A stretch of DNA of 64,000 nucleotides from Fen-1058 sp964398185 (GCA_964398185.1 CAYNML010000001.1:101059-165058), one strand, 5' to 3'; shown: positions 7,306-15,116, numbered from the stretch's first letter. A program made the numbers and translations. The notes: generated by a model from the sequence alone, not told the origin.

Positions 7306-8937
7306 ATGACGCAGACTGACTATGACGTGATCATCATCGGTTCGGGGGCCGGCGGGCTGGCGGCGGCGGTGCCGCTGGCGCAGGCGGGGCAGCGTGTGCT
7401 GGTCTGCGAGCAGCATGAAGTGCCCGGCGGCTGGACGCATTCGTTCACGCTGCAAGGTTATCGCTTCAGTCCCGGCGTGCACTACATCGGCGACGTGCAG
7501 CCGGGCGGATCGCTGCGCCGCGTCTACGAAGGTCTGGGTGTGTCGCAGGATCTGGAATTCTGCGAACTGAATCCCGATGGCTACGATCACATCTACATCG
7601 GCCAGGAGCGCTTTGATTTTCCGAAAGGCAAAGAGAACCTCGCCGCCCGATTGAAAGATCGCTTCCCGCAGGAAGCCGCCGGGATCGATGGTTACTTGAA
7701 TGCCGCGACGCATCTGATGGAAAGCTTGAGCAACATGGGGCGCATGAAAGACCTCAGTCATTTGCCGCAAGCGCTGGGCGCAACGGGCAATGTGCTGCGT
7801 TGGTATTCACGCACCGGGCAGGACTTGCTCGATCACTATCTGACCGATCCGGTGTTGAAGGGCGTGTTGTCCGGGCAGGCGGGCGATCACGGCCTGCCGC
7901 CGTCGCAGGTGTCGGTGTTTTTTCAGGCGGGATTGACCGCGCATTACCTCAACGGCGGCTACTATCCGCGCGGCGGCGGCTTTGCCATTCCGCGTGCGTT
8001 CACGCGCGCCCTGAAGCGAGCGGGTGGTGAATTGCGCTTGAACACCATGGTCGATCGGATTCTGATCGAGAACGGCAAGGCGATCGGGGTGCGGCTGACC
8101 GATGGATCGGAAATCCGATCGCGCTACGTGATCAGCAATGCTGATCCGGAAGTGACCTTCGGGAAGTTGATCGGGCGCGAGCACCTCAGCACACGCCTGC
8201 GCCGCAAGGTCGATGGTGTAAAGTATTCCGGTTCGTGCCTGAGCCTGTTTTTCGCGGTCGATATGGATCTGCGCGCGGCGGGCCTTGATTCGGGCAACAA
8301 CTGGTTCTACGAGAGCGCCGATGTCGATGGCATTTATCGATCGGGGTTGACGGAGGCCGCGCTCACCGCGTCGACGATGCCGGGCATGTTCCTGACGGTG
8401 ACGACGCTGAAAGATCCGTCGAAGATGCATCACGGGCACCATACGTGCGAGGCGTTTGCGTTTGTGAGTTACGAGGCGTTCCAGCAATGGGCCAAAGAAC
8501 GATCGGGTGAACACAGCGCCGATTACGGCGCGTTGAAGGAAGACCTGGCGTGGCGCATGTTTCAGACGTTGGAACAGCGCGTGCCGGGCATCAGTCAGCA
8601 CGTGGTATTTTGGAGTCTCGCCACACCGTTGACGAACGAGCACTACATCAACGCGACGCGCGGCAACCTGTATGGCATCGAGAAGAGCCGCAAGCAGGTG
8701 GGGCCGTGGGCGTTTCCAGTGCAGTCGGAAATTGACGGACTGCTGATGTGTGGCGCGAGCACGGAGTCGCACGGTGTGGCGGGTGTGACTGGATCGGGCC
8801 TGACGGCCGCGCGTTCGATCTTGAAATGCCGCATGTCGGAATTGCTCACGCAGCACGGGCCGGAACTGCGCATCTATCCGTCGGAAGACATCACGCAGTG
8901 GCCGGCGGAGTTGCGGGAGAAGATTGAGAGAAGGTAG
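7306..8937 (+). CDS. FAD-dependent oxidoreductase, RetSat/phytoene desaturase-like
   Basis: The 543-residue flavoprotein begins with a Rossmann dinucleotide site (DYDVIIIGSGAGG, GxGxxG at residues 12-17) and the E of the ADP-ribose clamp (VLVCEQHEVPGG). The run GGWTHSFTLQGYRFSPGVHY and the late FAD-contacting GASTESHGVAGVTGSGL mark the CrtI / carotenoid isomerase / all-trans-retinol 13,14-reductase superfamily. It probably reduces, isomerises or desaturates a polyene or another hydrophobic substrate at the membrane. The start at MTQTDYD is chosen for its GGGGAGG site; the 21 residues upstream have none. No other carotenoid gene is nearby, so the pathway is open. Confidence 0.85.
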   Translation: MTQTDYDVIIIGSGAGGLAAAVPLAQAGQRVLVCEQHEVPGGWTHSFTLQGYRFSPGVHYIGDVQPGGSLRRVYEGLGVSQDLEFCELNPDGYDHIYIGQERFDFPKGKENLAARLKDRFPQEAAGIDGYLNAATHLMESLSNMGRMKDLSHLPQALGATGNVLRWYSRTGQDLLDHYLTDPVLKGVLSGQAGDHGLPPSQVSVFFQAGLTAHYLNGGYYPRGGGFAIPRAFTRALKRAGGELRLNTMVDRILIENGKAIGVRLTDGSEIRSRYVISNADPEVTFGKLIGREHLSTRLRRKVDGVKYSGSCLSLFFAVDMDLRAAGLDSGNNWFYESADVDGIYRSGLTEAALTASTMPGMFLTVTTLKDPSKMHHGHHTCEAFAFVSYEAFQQWAKERSGEHSADYGALKEDLAWRMFQTLEQRVPGISQHVVFWSLATPLTNEHYINATRGNLYGIEKSRKQVGPWAFPVQSEIDGLLMCGASTESHGVAGVTGSGLTAARSILKCRMSELLTQHGPELRIYPSEDITQWPAELREKIERR

Positions 8938-8965
8938 CTCGACAATGTTAAACTCGGTCAACTCC

Positions 8966-9077
8966 GTCATTGCGAGCGCTGTTTGCGAAGCAATCTCCTT
9001 GTCGGCCGAGTGGGATTGCTTCGTCGCTGTCCTTCGACTTCGCTGCGCTTCGCTCAGGATGCGCTCCTCGCAATGAC
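8966..9077. repeat. Palindromic interspersed element, GTCATTGCGAG family, copy A
   Basis: The ends are GTCATTGCGAG and CTCGCAATGAC, an 11-bp perfect inverted repeat. Inside is a second inverted pair, GAAGCAATC and GATTGCTTC. This copy is 112 bases long and carries an extra insertion (a TTCGACTTCGCTGCGCTTCG-like stretch). Three further copies lie at 19443-19516, 22483-22573 and 47417-47501. It has no coding capacity. Confidence 0.85.
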
Positions 9078-9110
9078 GTTCTACTCTAGCCGTGCGACAG
9101 GAATTGAAGG

Positions 9111-9626
9111 ATGATACTGCCCAAACAGCGCGATCCCCGATTCATCACGGTGCGGCGCGGCGGCACTCTGAGCGACGCCGATCATCACCTGCTGGCGATC
9201 TGGGCCGCCGCTTGCGCCCAGCATGTGCTGCACTTATTCGAAGAGGTGCAACCTGATGACGATCGTCCGCGGCGAGCCATCGAGTTGGCGCGCGCCTGGT
9301 CGCGTGGCGAGGTCACGATGGCCCAGTCCCGCGCAGCGGGCGGTCACGCGATGGCGGCGGCCAGAATTCTGAACGGAGCGGCGCGCCATGCCGCGTATGC
9401 TGCTGGTCAGGCAGCGGTGGTCGCGCACGTCGCCGCGCACGAGCTCGGCGCCGCCGCTTATGCGATCAAGGCCGTGCGCGCGGCTGCGCCGAAGAGTCAG
9501 GCTGAAGAAGCAGGTCGCCGGGAGTGTGAATGGCAGCGGGCGCAACTTCCAAGCGAAATCCGGGAGCTGGTGCTGGATGATCAGCGGTTGCGCAACGACA
9601 TCTGCTGGTTTGTATTCGAGTGCTGA
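9111..9626 (+). CDS. Imm-5-like putative immunity protein
   Basis: The 171-residue all-alpha protein has the pattern of Imm-5-like immunity proteins: LSDADHHLLAIWAAACAQHV, LFEEVQPDDDRPRRAIE, ARAWSRGEVTM, then Ala-rich helices ending AAAYAIKAVRAA. Family members are thought to neutralise polymorphic toxins, but many occur as orphans and their direct targets are untested. No toxin gene is adjacent. The gene sits between a palindromic element and a possible tRNA-derived integration scar, which fits gain by transfer. The ribosome site is AGGA, 8 bases from the ATG. Confidence 0.75.
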   Translation: MILPKQRDPRFITVRRGGTLSDADHHLLAIWAAACAQHVLHLFEEVQPDDDRPRRAIELARAWSRGEVTMAQSRAAGGHAMAAARILNGAARHAAYAAGQAAVVAHVAAHELGAAAYAIKAVRAAAPKSQAEEAGRRECEWQRAQLPSEIRELVLDDQRLRNDICWFVFEC

Positions 9627-9731
9627 GCGGGTCACCCGGCACGCGGTGGCTGAAGGAGTTGCGAGAGAAGATTGATAGAGGGATGAGCAAGATAAATGCC
9701 ACTCGTAACTTATGAGTGGCATTTGCTTGTT

Positions 9732-9766
9732 TGGCGAGAGGATTTGAACCTCCGATCCCTACGGAT
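9732..9766 (-). other. Possible 3' half of a tRNA gene (integration-site remnant)
   Basis: Read on the minus strand, this has a T-arm GGAGG-TTCAAAT-CCTCT followed by CGCCA and preceded by ATCCGTAGG, which resembles the anticodon-stem and variable-loop part of tRNA-Arg genes. I could not find a matching 5' half: the 5' acceptor sequence is absent and no proper D or anticodon arm folds upstream. Such fragments are typical of attachment sites left by integrative elements. No integrase is in the window. Confidence 0.4.
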
Positions 9767-9944
9767 AGTAATCATATCTCCCTAGTACACAGTCTTAGGG
9801 AGAGGGTTGGGCAGTCATGTGCGCAATCATGCGCATACGGGTGGTCTTCTATGTGCAAGGCATATCTTGCAGGTGCAACCTGATTTCGTAAAATGTCTAA
9901 CACCGACCGTTATTGCTTGCTAAAGGCCAGATGTAATAGTTCGA

Positions 9945-10013
9945 AAGTCCCATTTTTGCGAGATTGCTGACTATCAGTGCCAAGCATCTAACCCCGAAGC
10001 AAAAATGGGACTT
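9945..10013. repeat. 15-bp inverted repeat in gene-free region
   Basis: AAGTCCCATTTTTGC and its exact complement GCAAAAATGGGACTT flank 39 bases. The 440-base stretch from 9627 to 10068 has no convincing gene, is less GC-rich than its surroundings and also holds the tRNA-like fragment. The repeat could be a transcript hairpin or the end of a lost mobile element. Confidence 0.5.
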
Positions 10014-10068
10014 AGCGGGTGGGGCGAGTTCTTGCCTTCGCGGCGGAGGCATGATCGCTGCGCGTGTC

Positions 10069-11088
10069 TCAGCGTCGGGCCAGGTATGCAGACGGACTCA
10101 TGCCCGTCCAACGCTTGAAGGCATGATTGAAGGTGCTCTGTCCTGAGAAGCCCAGGCGGCAGGCGATGTCACACAACGTCATGGTGTCTTCGCGCAAGTA
10201 ACGGAGCGCCGCCGCGTGCCGCTGTCGATCCAACAGCTGCTGAAACGTCACCGCTTCCTGCCGGAGATGATTCTGCAACTGCCGGGGGCTGATGGTCAAC
10301 AGCTGCGCCACGCCGGTTAAGGTCGGAGCCTCATGCCGCTGCAGGCATTGATCGATCCGGCAGGCCACCCGTTCGCTCCAACTCTCGGCTTGATAAATGG
10401 CGCGCAGCGTGCGCTGGGCCAGATACTCCAACTGTGCCAGCAGCTGCGCATCGGCCATCGGAATCGGCCGGGCCAGCACGGCGCGGGGAAACAGCAACTC
10501 GGTGCGCGGTCGATCGAATACCACCGGGCACGCGAAAATCCGTTGATGCTCGTCGATGGCGGCGGGACGCGGATGAGTGAAGCGGGCTTCCGTCAATTGA
10601 ATCTCGCCGCGCGTCAACAGTCGCAGCGTCTGGGTCAGCACACACAACGCGGCTTCGGCGTGATGACGCTGCAATGGGAAGCCCGCTACGTCTGATTCGA
10701 TCACGCGGCAGACGTAGTCGCCTTCCACGCGCACCGCAGTCTGAAAGAAAGCGAGGCTGAGACCTTGATAGCACGTCATCTTCTCCAACGCTTCGCCGAT
10801 GGTGGCGCAGTTCATCAGCAGCGTCGTCATCAGATGACCGGGTGACAGTTGATTGATCTTTTCGCCAAAATGCAGGCCAACATCCGGATCGTTGGAGCGC
10901 GCCGCGACCTGATCCCATAGCGCGAGGCAGACCTCGAGCGGAACAGGCTGCGTCGGGCCGGCCAACCGATCGGTCTGCACCCCGATCGCTTCCCGCACGC
11001 CCGTCAGATCGATCCCGGCTTCGATGGCATAGCGGCACACGACATCAATAAAGTAACTGGGGGCCACCTGGCGGTGCGATCCGTGCAT
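10069..11088 (-). CDS. AraC-family transcriptional regulator (arabinose-binding-like N-domain)
   Basis: The 339-residue regulator has an N-terminal domain of the PF12625 type (about residues 15-205: DQVAARSNDPDVGLHFGEK, then INQLSPGHLMTTLLMNCATIGEAL). The C-terminal part is a double HTH (about 235-335) with RQLQNHLRQEAVTFQQLLD, then LCDIACRLGFSGQSTFNHAFKRWTGMSPSAY, written here in two pieces. This type controls amino-acid or virulence genes in other bacteria. The start at MHGSHRQ is chosen for GAGGA 5 bases upstream; another ATG lies 4 codons earlier. It is divergent from the beta-lactamase-like gene across 242 bases and is its likely regulator. Confidence 0.85.
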   Translation of the reverse strand: MHGSHRQVAPSYFIDVVCRYAIEAGIDLTGVREAIGVQTDRLAGPTQPVPLEVCLALWDQVAARSNDPDVGLHFGEKINQLSPGHLMTTLLMNCATIGEALEKMTCYQGLSLAFFQTAVRVEGDYVCRVIESDVAGFPLQRHHAEAALCVLTQTLRLLTRGEIQLTEARFTHPRPAAIDEHQRIFACPVVFDRPRTELLFPRAVLARPIPMADAQLLAQLEYLAQRTLRAIYQAESWSERVACRIDQCLQRHEAPTLTGVAQLLTISPRQLQNHLRQEAVTFQQLLDRQRHAAALRYLREDTMTLCDIACRLGFSGQSTFNHAFKRWTGMSPSAYLARR

Positions 11089-11330
11089 GGGCTTCCTCAT
11101 GACTCCGGCTGTGCGTGCTGCGGCAATTCTACTCGAAGTCAACCATTGCGCCAAAATGCAAAGAAGAGTTCGTCTCTGAGCAAGGCTGTGCGCCGGCCTT
11201 GATTTAGAATTACGACCGGTGCCTGTCCGTTCGACAGCGCCTGGCGTAACCTGCGTGTGTCGTTCTCGATCTGAAGCACGCCCCCGTTGCTCAAACCGAT
11301 CGGTCAACATTTACCAAGCGAGAGTCTATC

Positions 11331-12782
11331 ATGCCTAAAATCTGCAAGTTGCTATTGTTGCTCGTGTGCGTCTCACTTAGCGCTGCTTGCGCCTCTGCGG
11401 CAACTACGCCTGCTCCCACGCCCTCTCCTTCCGCCTCGCCGATTCCCACTGTTCCGGCCCCCTTGACTGATGCAGAGTTGCAGGCCTTACTGCAAGATCG
11501 CGTTGAACGCAGTCGGCGCAATGTGGGGATTGTGGTGGGCCTCGTCGATGCGAACGGACGACGCATCATCGCGTATGGCGCCACCGATCGGGATGGCGGC
11601 CGCCCGGTGGACGGCGACACGGTCTTTGAGATCGGCTCGGTCACCAAGGTCTTTACGGCGCTGCTGCTGGCCGACATGGTGCAGCGCGGCGAAGTCAAAC
11701 TGGATGATCCGGTTGCCAGCCTCTTGCCGGTGACGGTGACGGTGCCCACCCGCAACGATCGATCAATCACGCTGCTCGATCTGGCGACGCATACGTCCGG
11801 TTTGCCGCGGATGCCTGAGAATTTCGCACCGGCTGACTATGCCAATCCCTACGCCGACTATTCAGTGCCGCAGATGTACGACTTCCTGTCGAACTATTCC
11901 CTGCCGCGCGAGATCGGAAGCGAATATGAATATTCCAACCTGGGCGCTGGCTTGCTGGGTCACGCGCTGAGCTTGAAAGCGGGGAAGGACTACGAAGCCT
12001 TGCTTACCGAACGGGTGCTGCAACCGTTGGGGTTGTCACACACCCGCATCACTTTATCGCCTGACATGAACCAGTCCCTGGCGATCGGGCATGATGAAGG
12101 CCGTATGCCTACCGCCAATTGGGACATGTCCACGCTGGCGGGAGCCGGTGCGCTGCGATCGACTGTCAACGATATGCTGACGTTTGTCGAGGCGAATCTT
12201 GGCCGCCCGGCTTCCGGTTTGTCGGCAGCCATGGAACTCACGCATGTCGCACGACGCGCTGCCGGAGACATGGATGGGCATCCGTTGCAAGTAGGATTGG
12301 GTTGGCACACGCTCACCGTCGATGGGCATGATATAGTCTGGCACAACGGCGGCACCGGCGGGTACCGATCGTTCATCGGCTTCGACAAAGCGCAGCAGCG
12401 CGGCGTGGTAGTGCTGACCAACACGGCCAACGACGCCGACGACATCGGCCTTCATCTGCTGGAGCCGAGCTTGCCGTTGCAGACTTATCCCGCCGGTGCG
12501 GATCGGCGGGCCATCAAGCTCGATCGGGATTTGCTGGAGACCTATGTTGGTACATATGCGCTGGCCGCGACGACCATGATCGAAATCTCCCGCGTTGACG
12601 ATCAGCTGTATCTGCAATTGACCGGCCAGCCGAAGTTTCCGCTGTACGCCGCAGCAGATACCGAGTTCTTCCTGTCGGTGGTGGACGCGCAAATCACGTT
12701 TGAGCGAGATGCCGCCGGCCAGGTGAAGCAGCTGGTGCTGCACCAGAACGGTATGAACTTGCCGGCCGAAAAGGTCAAATAA
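11331..12782 (+). CDS. Serine hydrolase of the beta-lactamase/D-Ala-D-Ala carboxypeptidase fold (lipoprotein)
   Basis: The 483-residue protein has a lipoprotein signal (LLLLLVCVSLSAACAS) and a Pro/Thr/Ser linker (residues 24-42), so it is anchored outside the membrane. The class C type active site is complete: Ser103-x-x-Lys106 (GSVTK), Tyr201-Ser-Asn203 (YSN) and His338-Asn-Gly340 in WHNGGTGGY. Such proteins may be peptidases, esterases or beta-lactamases. The long C-terminal domain (about residues 395-480, YVGTYALA onward) is a lipocalin-like DUF3471-type module common in esterase-like members, so beta-lactam resistance should not be assumed. The start has no strong ribosome site. Confidence 0.85.
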   Translation: MPKICKLLLLLVCVSLSAACASAATTPAPTPSPSASPIPTVPAPLTDAELQALLQDRVERSRRNVGIVVGLVDANGRRIIAYGATDRDGGRPVDGDTVFEIGSVTKVFTALLLADMVQRGEVKLDDPVASLLPVTVTVPTRNDRSITLLDLATHTSGLPRMPENFAPADYANPYADYSVPQMYDFLSNYSLPREIGSEYEYSNLGAGLLGHALSLKAGKDYEALLTERVLQPLGLSHTRITLSPDMNQSLAIGHDEGRMPTANWDMSTLAGAGALRSTVNDMLTFVEANLGRPASGLSAAMELTHVARRAAGDMDGHPLQVGLGWHTLTVDGHDIVWHNGGTGGYRSFIGFDKAQQRGVVVLTNTANDADDIGLHLLEPSLPLQTYPAGADRRAIKLDRDLLETYVGTYALAATTMIEISRVDDQLYLQLTGQPKFPLYAAADTEFFLSVVDAQITFERDAAGQVKQLVLHQNGMNLPAEKVK

Positions 12783-12829
12783 GGCGATCCGTTTCACGCG
12801 GCTGTTCAATCTCACCGGAGGTTAATTCC

Positions 12830-13366
12830 ATGAAGAAACTCTCTGAAGTCCGTGACCGCGAACTGAAGTGGCTTCAACCGCAAGCGCTGAAGCAAGAATA
12901 CGAACTGCGTGCCGGCGATGAAGTTGTCGCGACTTTGCGCTTCAAAAGTTCATTCGGCTCACTGGCCACGGCGGAAAGCGCCGAGGGCTGTTGGACGTTC
13001 AAGCGGGTGGCCTTCTGGCATCCGCGTGTGACGGTTCGGGCCTGCGGCGACGAAACCGACATCGCCGTGTTCAAGAATCGCACGTGGAACAACGGCGGCA
13101 CGCTGGAATTTCCCGATGGGCGCAAGTACCTGGCCGATCTGAACTTCTGGGCCACGCGGTACGAATTCACCACCGAAACTGATGAAGTGCTGCTGCGCTA
13201 TACCTCGATTGGCGGCTTCGCACACTTCTCAGCTAAGGTGGATGTCATGCCGGACTTCGCCCGCCAGCTTGAAATGCCCTGGCTGATCATGCTGGGCTGG
13301 TATCTGCGCATTTTGGTTTCGCAGGATTCGGCGGCGGCGGTGGCAGCGACGACGGCCGCACATTGA
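12830..13366 (+). CDS. Conserved hypothetical protein, possibly tubby/LURP-like beta fold
   Basis: The 178-residue protein has an excellent ribosome site (CGGAGG) and lies 47 bases after the serine hydrolase, probably in the same transcript. It is beta-rich with many aromatic residues (ELKWLQPQALKQEYELRAGD, FKRVAFWHPRVTVR, FKNRTWNNGGTLEF). The early LKWLQP and EYEL segments and later regular strands are reminiscent of tubby-C-terminal or scramblase-like folds. One hydrophobic segment near the end (MPWLIMLGWYLRILV) may touch the membrane. No catalytic residues were recognised. Confidence 0.6.
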   Translation: MKKLSEVRDRELKWLQPQALKQEYELRAGDEVVATLRFKSSFGSLATAESAEGCWTFKRVAFWHPRVTVRACGDETDIAVFKNRTWNNGGTLEFPDGRKYLADLNFWATRYEFTTETDEVLLRYTSIGGFAHFSAKVDVMPDFARQLEMPWLIMLGWYLRILVSQDSAAAVAATTAAH

Positions 13367-13388
13367 TCAGGCTGTCAGCAGCTTGCGG

Positions 13389-13394
13389 TATAAT
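13389..13394 (+). promoter_or_regulatory. -10 element at the head of the methyltransferase leader
   Basis: A perfect TATAAT lies about 293 bases before the methyltransferase start. A -35-like TTGATC (13363-13368) is 20 bases upstream. If used, transcription starts near 13401 and produces an untranslated leader of about 285 bases. Confidence 0.5.
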
Positions 13395-13432
13395 TTAGGC
13401 GTGAAATCCAACGCTTAGAAAGACACTGACCG

Positions 13433-13474
13433 ATGTTCACTTCTCAACCCTGTTTAGCACGGCCACCCTGCTAG
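13433..13474 (+). CDS. Possible 13-residue leader peptide upstream of the rRNA methyltransferase
   Basis: A short frame encodes MFTSQPCLARPPC and ends in TAG. It begins about 32 bases after the expected transcription start and lies 213 bases before the methyltransferase. It contains QPC and RPPC, proline-rich runs that tend to slow ribosomes. Its ribosome site is weak (AGAAAGA, 9 bases upstream). Short peptides in this position control erm-type rRNA methyltransferases by stalling; here the role is inferred only from the layout and the downstream hairpin. Confidence 0.3.
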   Translation: MFTSQPCLARPPC

Positions 13475-13627
13475 ACCCTTTACGCTGCCTCGTTAGCGGT
13501 TGACCTCGCGGCCCGCCGGGCCTGCCTGGCCCTTTCTTGTCGTCTCCACAAACCGACACCTGACGATCTGGACGGCGCCTGACGCTGTTGCTTTAAGAAC
13601 GGCGGCGCATCTGCTCGCGCGCCCCCA

Positions 13628-13679
13628 CTCCATTCTGTTTCCGTTTCCGTCTCAGCGAAATCGGCACAACAGAATGGAG
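13628..13679 (+). promoter_or_regulatory. Hairpin that pairs with the methyltransferase Shine-Dalgarno sequence
   Basis: CTCCATTCTGTT (13628-13639) is exactly complementary to AACAGAATGGAG (13668-13679), and the last bases are the GGAG of the ribosome site. Inside, CCGTTTC (13641-13647) pairs with GAAATCGG (13657-13664) with one bulged T, giving 19 base pairs in all. In this form the ribosome site of the gene at 13687 would be blocked. It is a credible translational attenuator. Confidence 0.65.
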
Positions 13680-13686
13680 GATAAAC

Positions 13687-14646
13687 ATGGAGCGCATTCA
13701 GGGCAAACAGGCCCTGTTTATCGATGCGGCCGAATTACAGGCACGTTTGACAGGTTATCCGCAAGTCTTGATCGATCTGGGAACGGGCGATGGCCGCTAT
13801 GTGGAACACGTCGCGCGCATGCGGCCCGATTGCTTCGTCATCGGCCTGGATGCGTGCCGCGAGAACTTACGCACGACATCGCGCCGCGCACTCCGTAATG
13901 CGTTGTATTGCATCGCCAACGTACTGGCTCTCCCCGTAGAACTGTGCGGCGTGGCGACGGAAGTGACGATTAACTTTCCGTGGGGCAGTTTGTTGGAAGG
14001 ATTGATCGCCGGTGAGGCGACGCTGCTGGCTGGTCTGTTCGATCTCTCCCAGACTGGCGCTCACCTGACCGTGCGCCTCAACGGCGGTGCTTTAGCCGAA
14101 GCGGGCTGGTCGTTGTCTGACGGTGTGGCGCAGATCCAACGGAACTTGATCGCCGGTGGTTTTGCGATCGATCAACCTGTGGAGTTGGGCGCTGGGAAGT
14201 TGCGGCAGTTGCCGACAACGTGGGCCAAGCGTTTGGCCTTCGGACGCGATCCGCGCGCGCTGGTGTTGACGGGTAAACGATTGGGAGCGGCTCTTGGGCC
14301 GCTCCCCCATCGCTGGATATTTACTCTCTTCGACTTTGCGAGAGCACATTCCACTTTGGTTTACGTCGCCGTCATTCCCGCATGCTTCCGGCGGGAATCC
14401 AGCAGGGCCAGTAGAACTGGATGCCCGACGGAAGCCTTCGGGCATGACGTAGCACGCAGCCGTAAATCAACCTGGAAACCGCTCCAGATCACAACGTTGC
14501 CACGCATTTATCAAAGACCAAACATCTTCGGCATGAAGTACGTCGCCGCCGCGACCACGATCATGATCACGCCGATGAAGCCCAGAAACTTTGCCATTGG
14601 GATCGATCGCTCCAGCACGGCATCGGCGGGATTTTGCGGATTGTAA
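13687..14646 (+). CDS. 16S rRNA (adenine-1408-N1)-methyltransferase, KamB/NpmA family, with readthrough tail
   Basis: This enzyme uses S-adenosylmethionine to methylate A1408 in the 30S decoding site, a change that gives broad aminoglycoside resistance. The SAM motif LIDLGTGDG is at residues 28-36, and the diagnostic FPWGSLL is at 97-103. The conserved fold ends at about residue 197 (TTWAKRLAFGRDPRALVL), where relatives stop. Here codon 198 is CGA, one base from TGA. The frame then runs for another 122 codons through a hairpin, a palindromic repeat and the antisense end of the next gene, so this tail is probably not a native domain. The ribosome site is GGAGG. Whether it works as a resistance gene or in a housekeeping role is not known. 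Confidence 0.85.
   Translation: MERIQGKQALFIDAAELQARLTGYPQVLIDLGTGDGRYVEHVARMRPDCFVIGLDACRENLRTTSRRALRNALYCIANVLALPVELCGVATEVTINFPWGSLLEGLIAGEATLLAGLFDLSQTGAHLTVRLNGGALAEAGWSLSDGVAQIQRNLIAGGFAIDQPVELGAGKLRQLPTTWAKRLAFGRDPRALVLTGKRLGAALGPLPHRWIFTLFDFARAHSTLVYVAVIPACFRRESSRASRTGCPTEAFGHDVARSRKSTWKPLQITTLPRIYQRPNIFGMKYVAAATTIMITPMKPRNFAIGIDRSSTASAGFCGL
14283..14306 (+). terminator. Hairpin at the original end of the methyltransferase gene
   Basis: A 9-bp perfect stem (GGGAGCGGC and complement) with a 6-base loop begins 3 bases after the CGA codon that stands where a stop is expected. It is not followed by a clear T-run. It now lies inside the open frame. Confidence 0.55.
14371..14448. repeat. 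Palindromic interspersed element, GTCATTCCCGC family
   Basis: The element begins GTCATTCCCGCATGCTTCCG and ends CGGAAGCCTTCGGGCATGAC, with GAATCCAG and CTGGATGC as an inner inverted pair. This is the layout of the widespread GTCATTCCCGC...GCGGGCATGAC bacterial repeat. It lies in the spurious tail of the methyltransferase frame, between convergent genes. Confidence 0.75.
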
Positions 14647-14996
14647 TACACGGGGACCTGTGCGCCCACGGGATACTTCTTGATCACCCCCGTCATCGCC
14701 GAGCCGCCGACGGGTACGCCGAAGTAGATGCGCTGGCTTTGATAGTGCTGGCCTTCAACCTGATAGGTGTACAGCACCAGCGGGTAAGGTGAATGGCCGC
14801 CTCCGCTTTTACGGCGATATTGGATCATGGAGGCCAGAATTTGGCCGGTGGTGGTAGGCCAATGGCTGCTCTTGCCCGGTGTGCGCGTCATCAAAAAGCC
14901 GGCCACCAGCAGCACCACACCGATCGCGCCGATCAGTAATGTGACAAAAGCGAACATCGAAGTGGTACTCCGCATGATCGAGTCGAAGTTTGGCAT
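14511..14996 (-). CDS. DUF3592-type membrane protein
   Basis: The 161-residue protein has two membrane segments, at about residues 14-37 (TSMFAFVTLLIGAIGVVLLV) and 135-155 (MAKFLGFIGVIMIVVAAATY). Between them is an extracytoplasmic beta domain with WPTTTGQILAS and YNPQNPADAVLE, typical of DUF3592. The function of the family is unknown. The ribosome site GGGGAGGAG is 5 bases upstream. The tail of the methyltransferase frame runs antisense over its last 45 codons. Confidence 0.8.
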   Translation of the reverse strand: MPNFDSIMRSTTSMFAFVTLLIGAIGVVLLVAGFLMTRTPGKSSHWPTTTGQILASMIQYRRKSGGGHSPYPLVLYTYQVEGQHYQSQRIYFGVPVGGSAMTGVIKKYPVGAQVPVYYNPQNPADAVLERSIPMAKFLGFIGVIMIVVAAATYFMPKMFGL

Positions 14997-15012
14997 GACG
15001 CTCCTCCCCGGT

Positions 15013-15110
15013 AGACCTCGGAGGTTTTCACAAGATTATCTGGTTTGCCGGCCGGCTTCACGCGCCGACTTCTGGCAAGGAAAGATGATCAAGCAAAACC
15101 TCCGAGGTCT
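15013..15110. repeat. Palindromic element, AGACCTCGGAGGTTTT family, copy 1
   Basis: The 98-base element has 16-bp perfect terminal inverted repeats (AGACCTCGGAGGTTTT). A second copy with the same ends and a related interior lies at 15851-15949. It has the size and structure of a MITE-like or RIP-like element and no coding capacity. It fills the gap between 14996 and 15117. Confidence 0.85.
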
Positions 15111-15116
15111 TCTGCT

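Noticed and set aside
7807..8970. 387-codon minus-strand frame opposite the FAD oxidoreductase
   Set aside because: It is antisense to a gene with complete motifs, is rich in Arg/His/Gln as shadow frames in GC-rich DNA are, and has no ribosome site.
9725..9840. Complete tRNA gene on the minus strand
   Set aside because: The T-arm is good, but no 5' acceptor strand, D-arm or 7-base anticodon loop with U33 could be formed upstream.
9964..10146. 60-codon plus-strand frame in the gene-free region
   Set aside because: It crosses one arm of the inverted repeat and runs into the AraC gene's end; no ribosome site and no similarity to known proteins.
11331..12782. Beta-lactam resistance gene
   Set aside because: The active site is complete, but the lipocalin-like C-terminal domain and lipoprotein anchor fit esterase or peptidase relatives better; resistance cannot be claimed.
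14272..14280. Frame shift rather than stop loss as the cause of the long methyltransferase frame
   Set aside because: A TAA exists in another frame at GGTAAA, but the encoded sequence keeps the family pattern right up to the CGA codon, so a shift is not needed; it cannot be fully excluded without reads.
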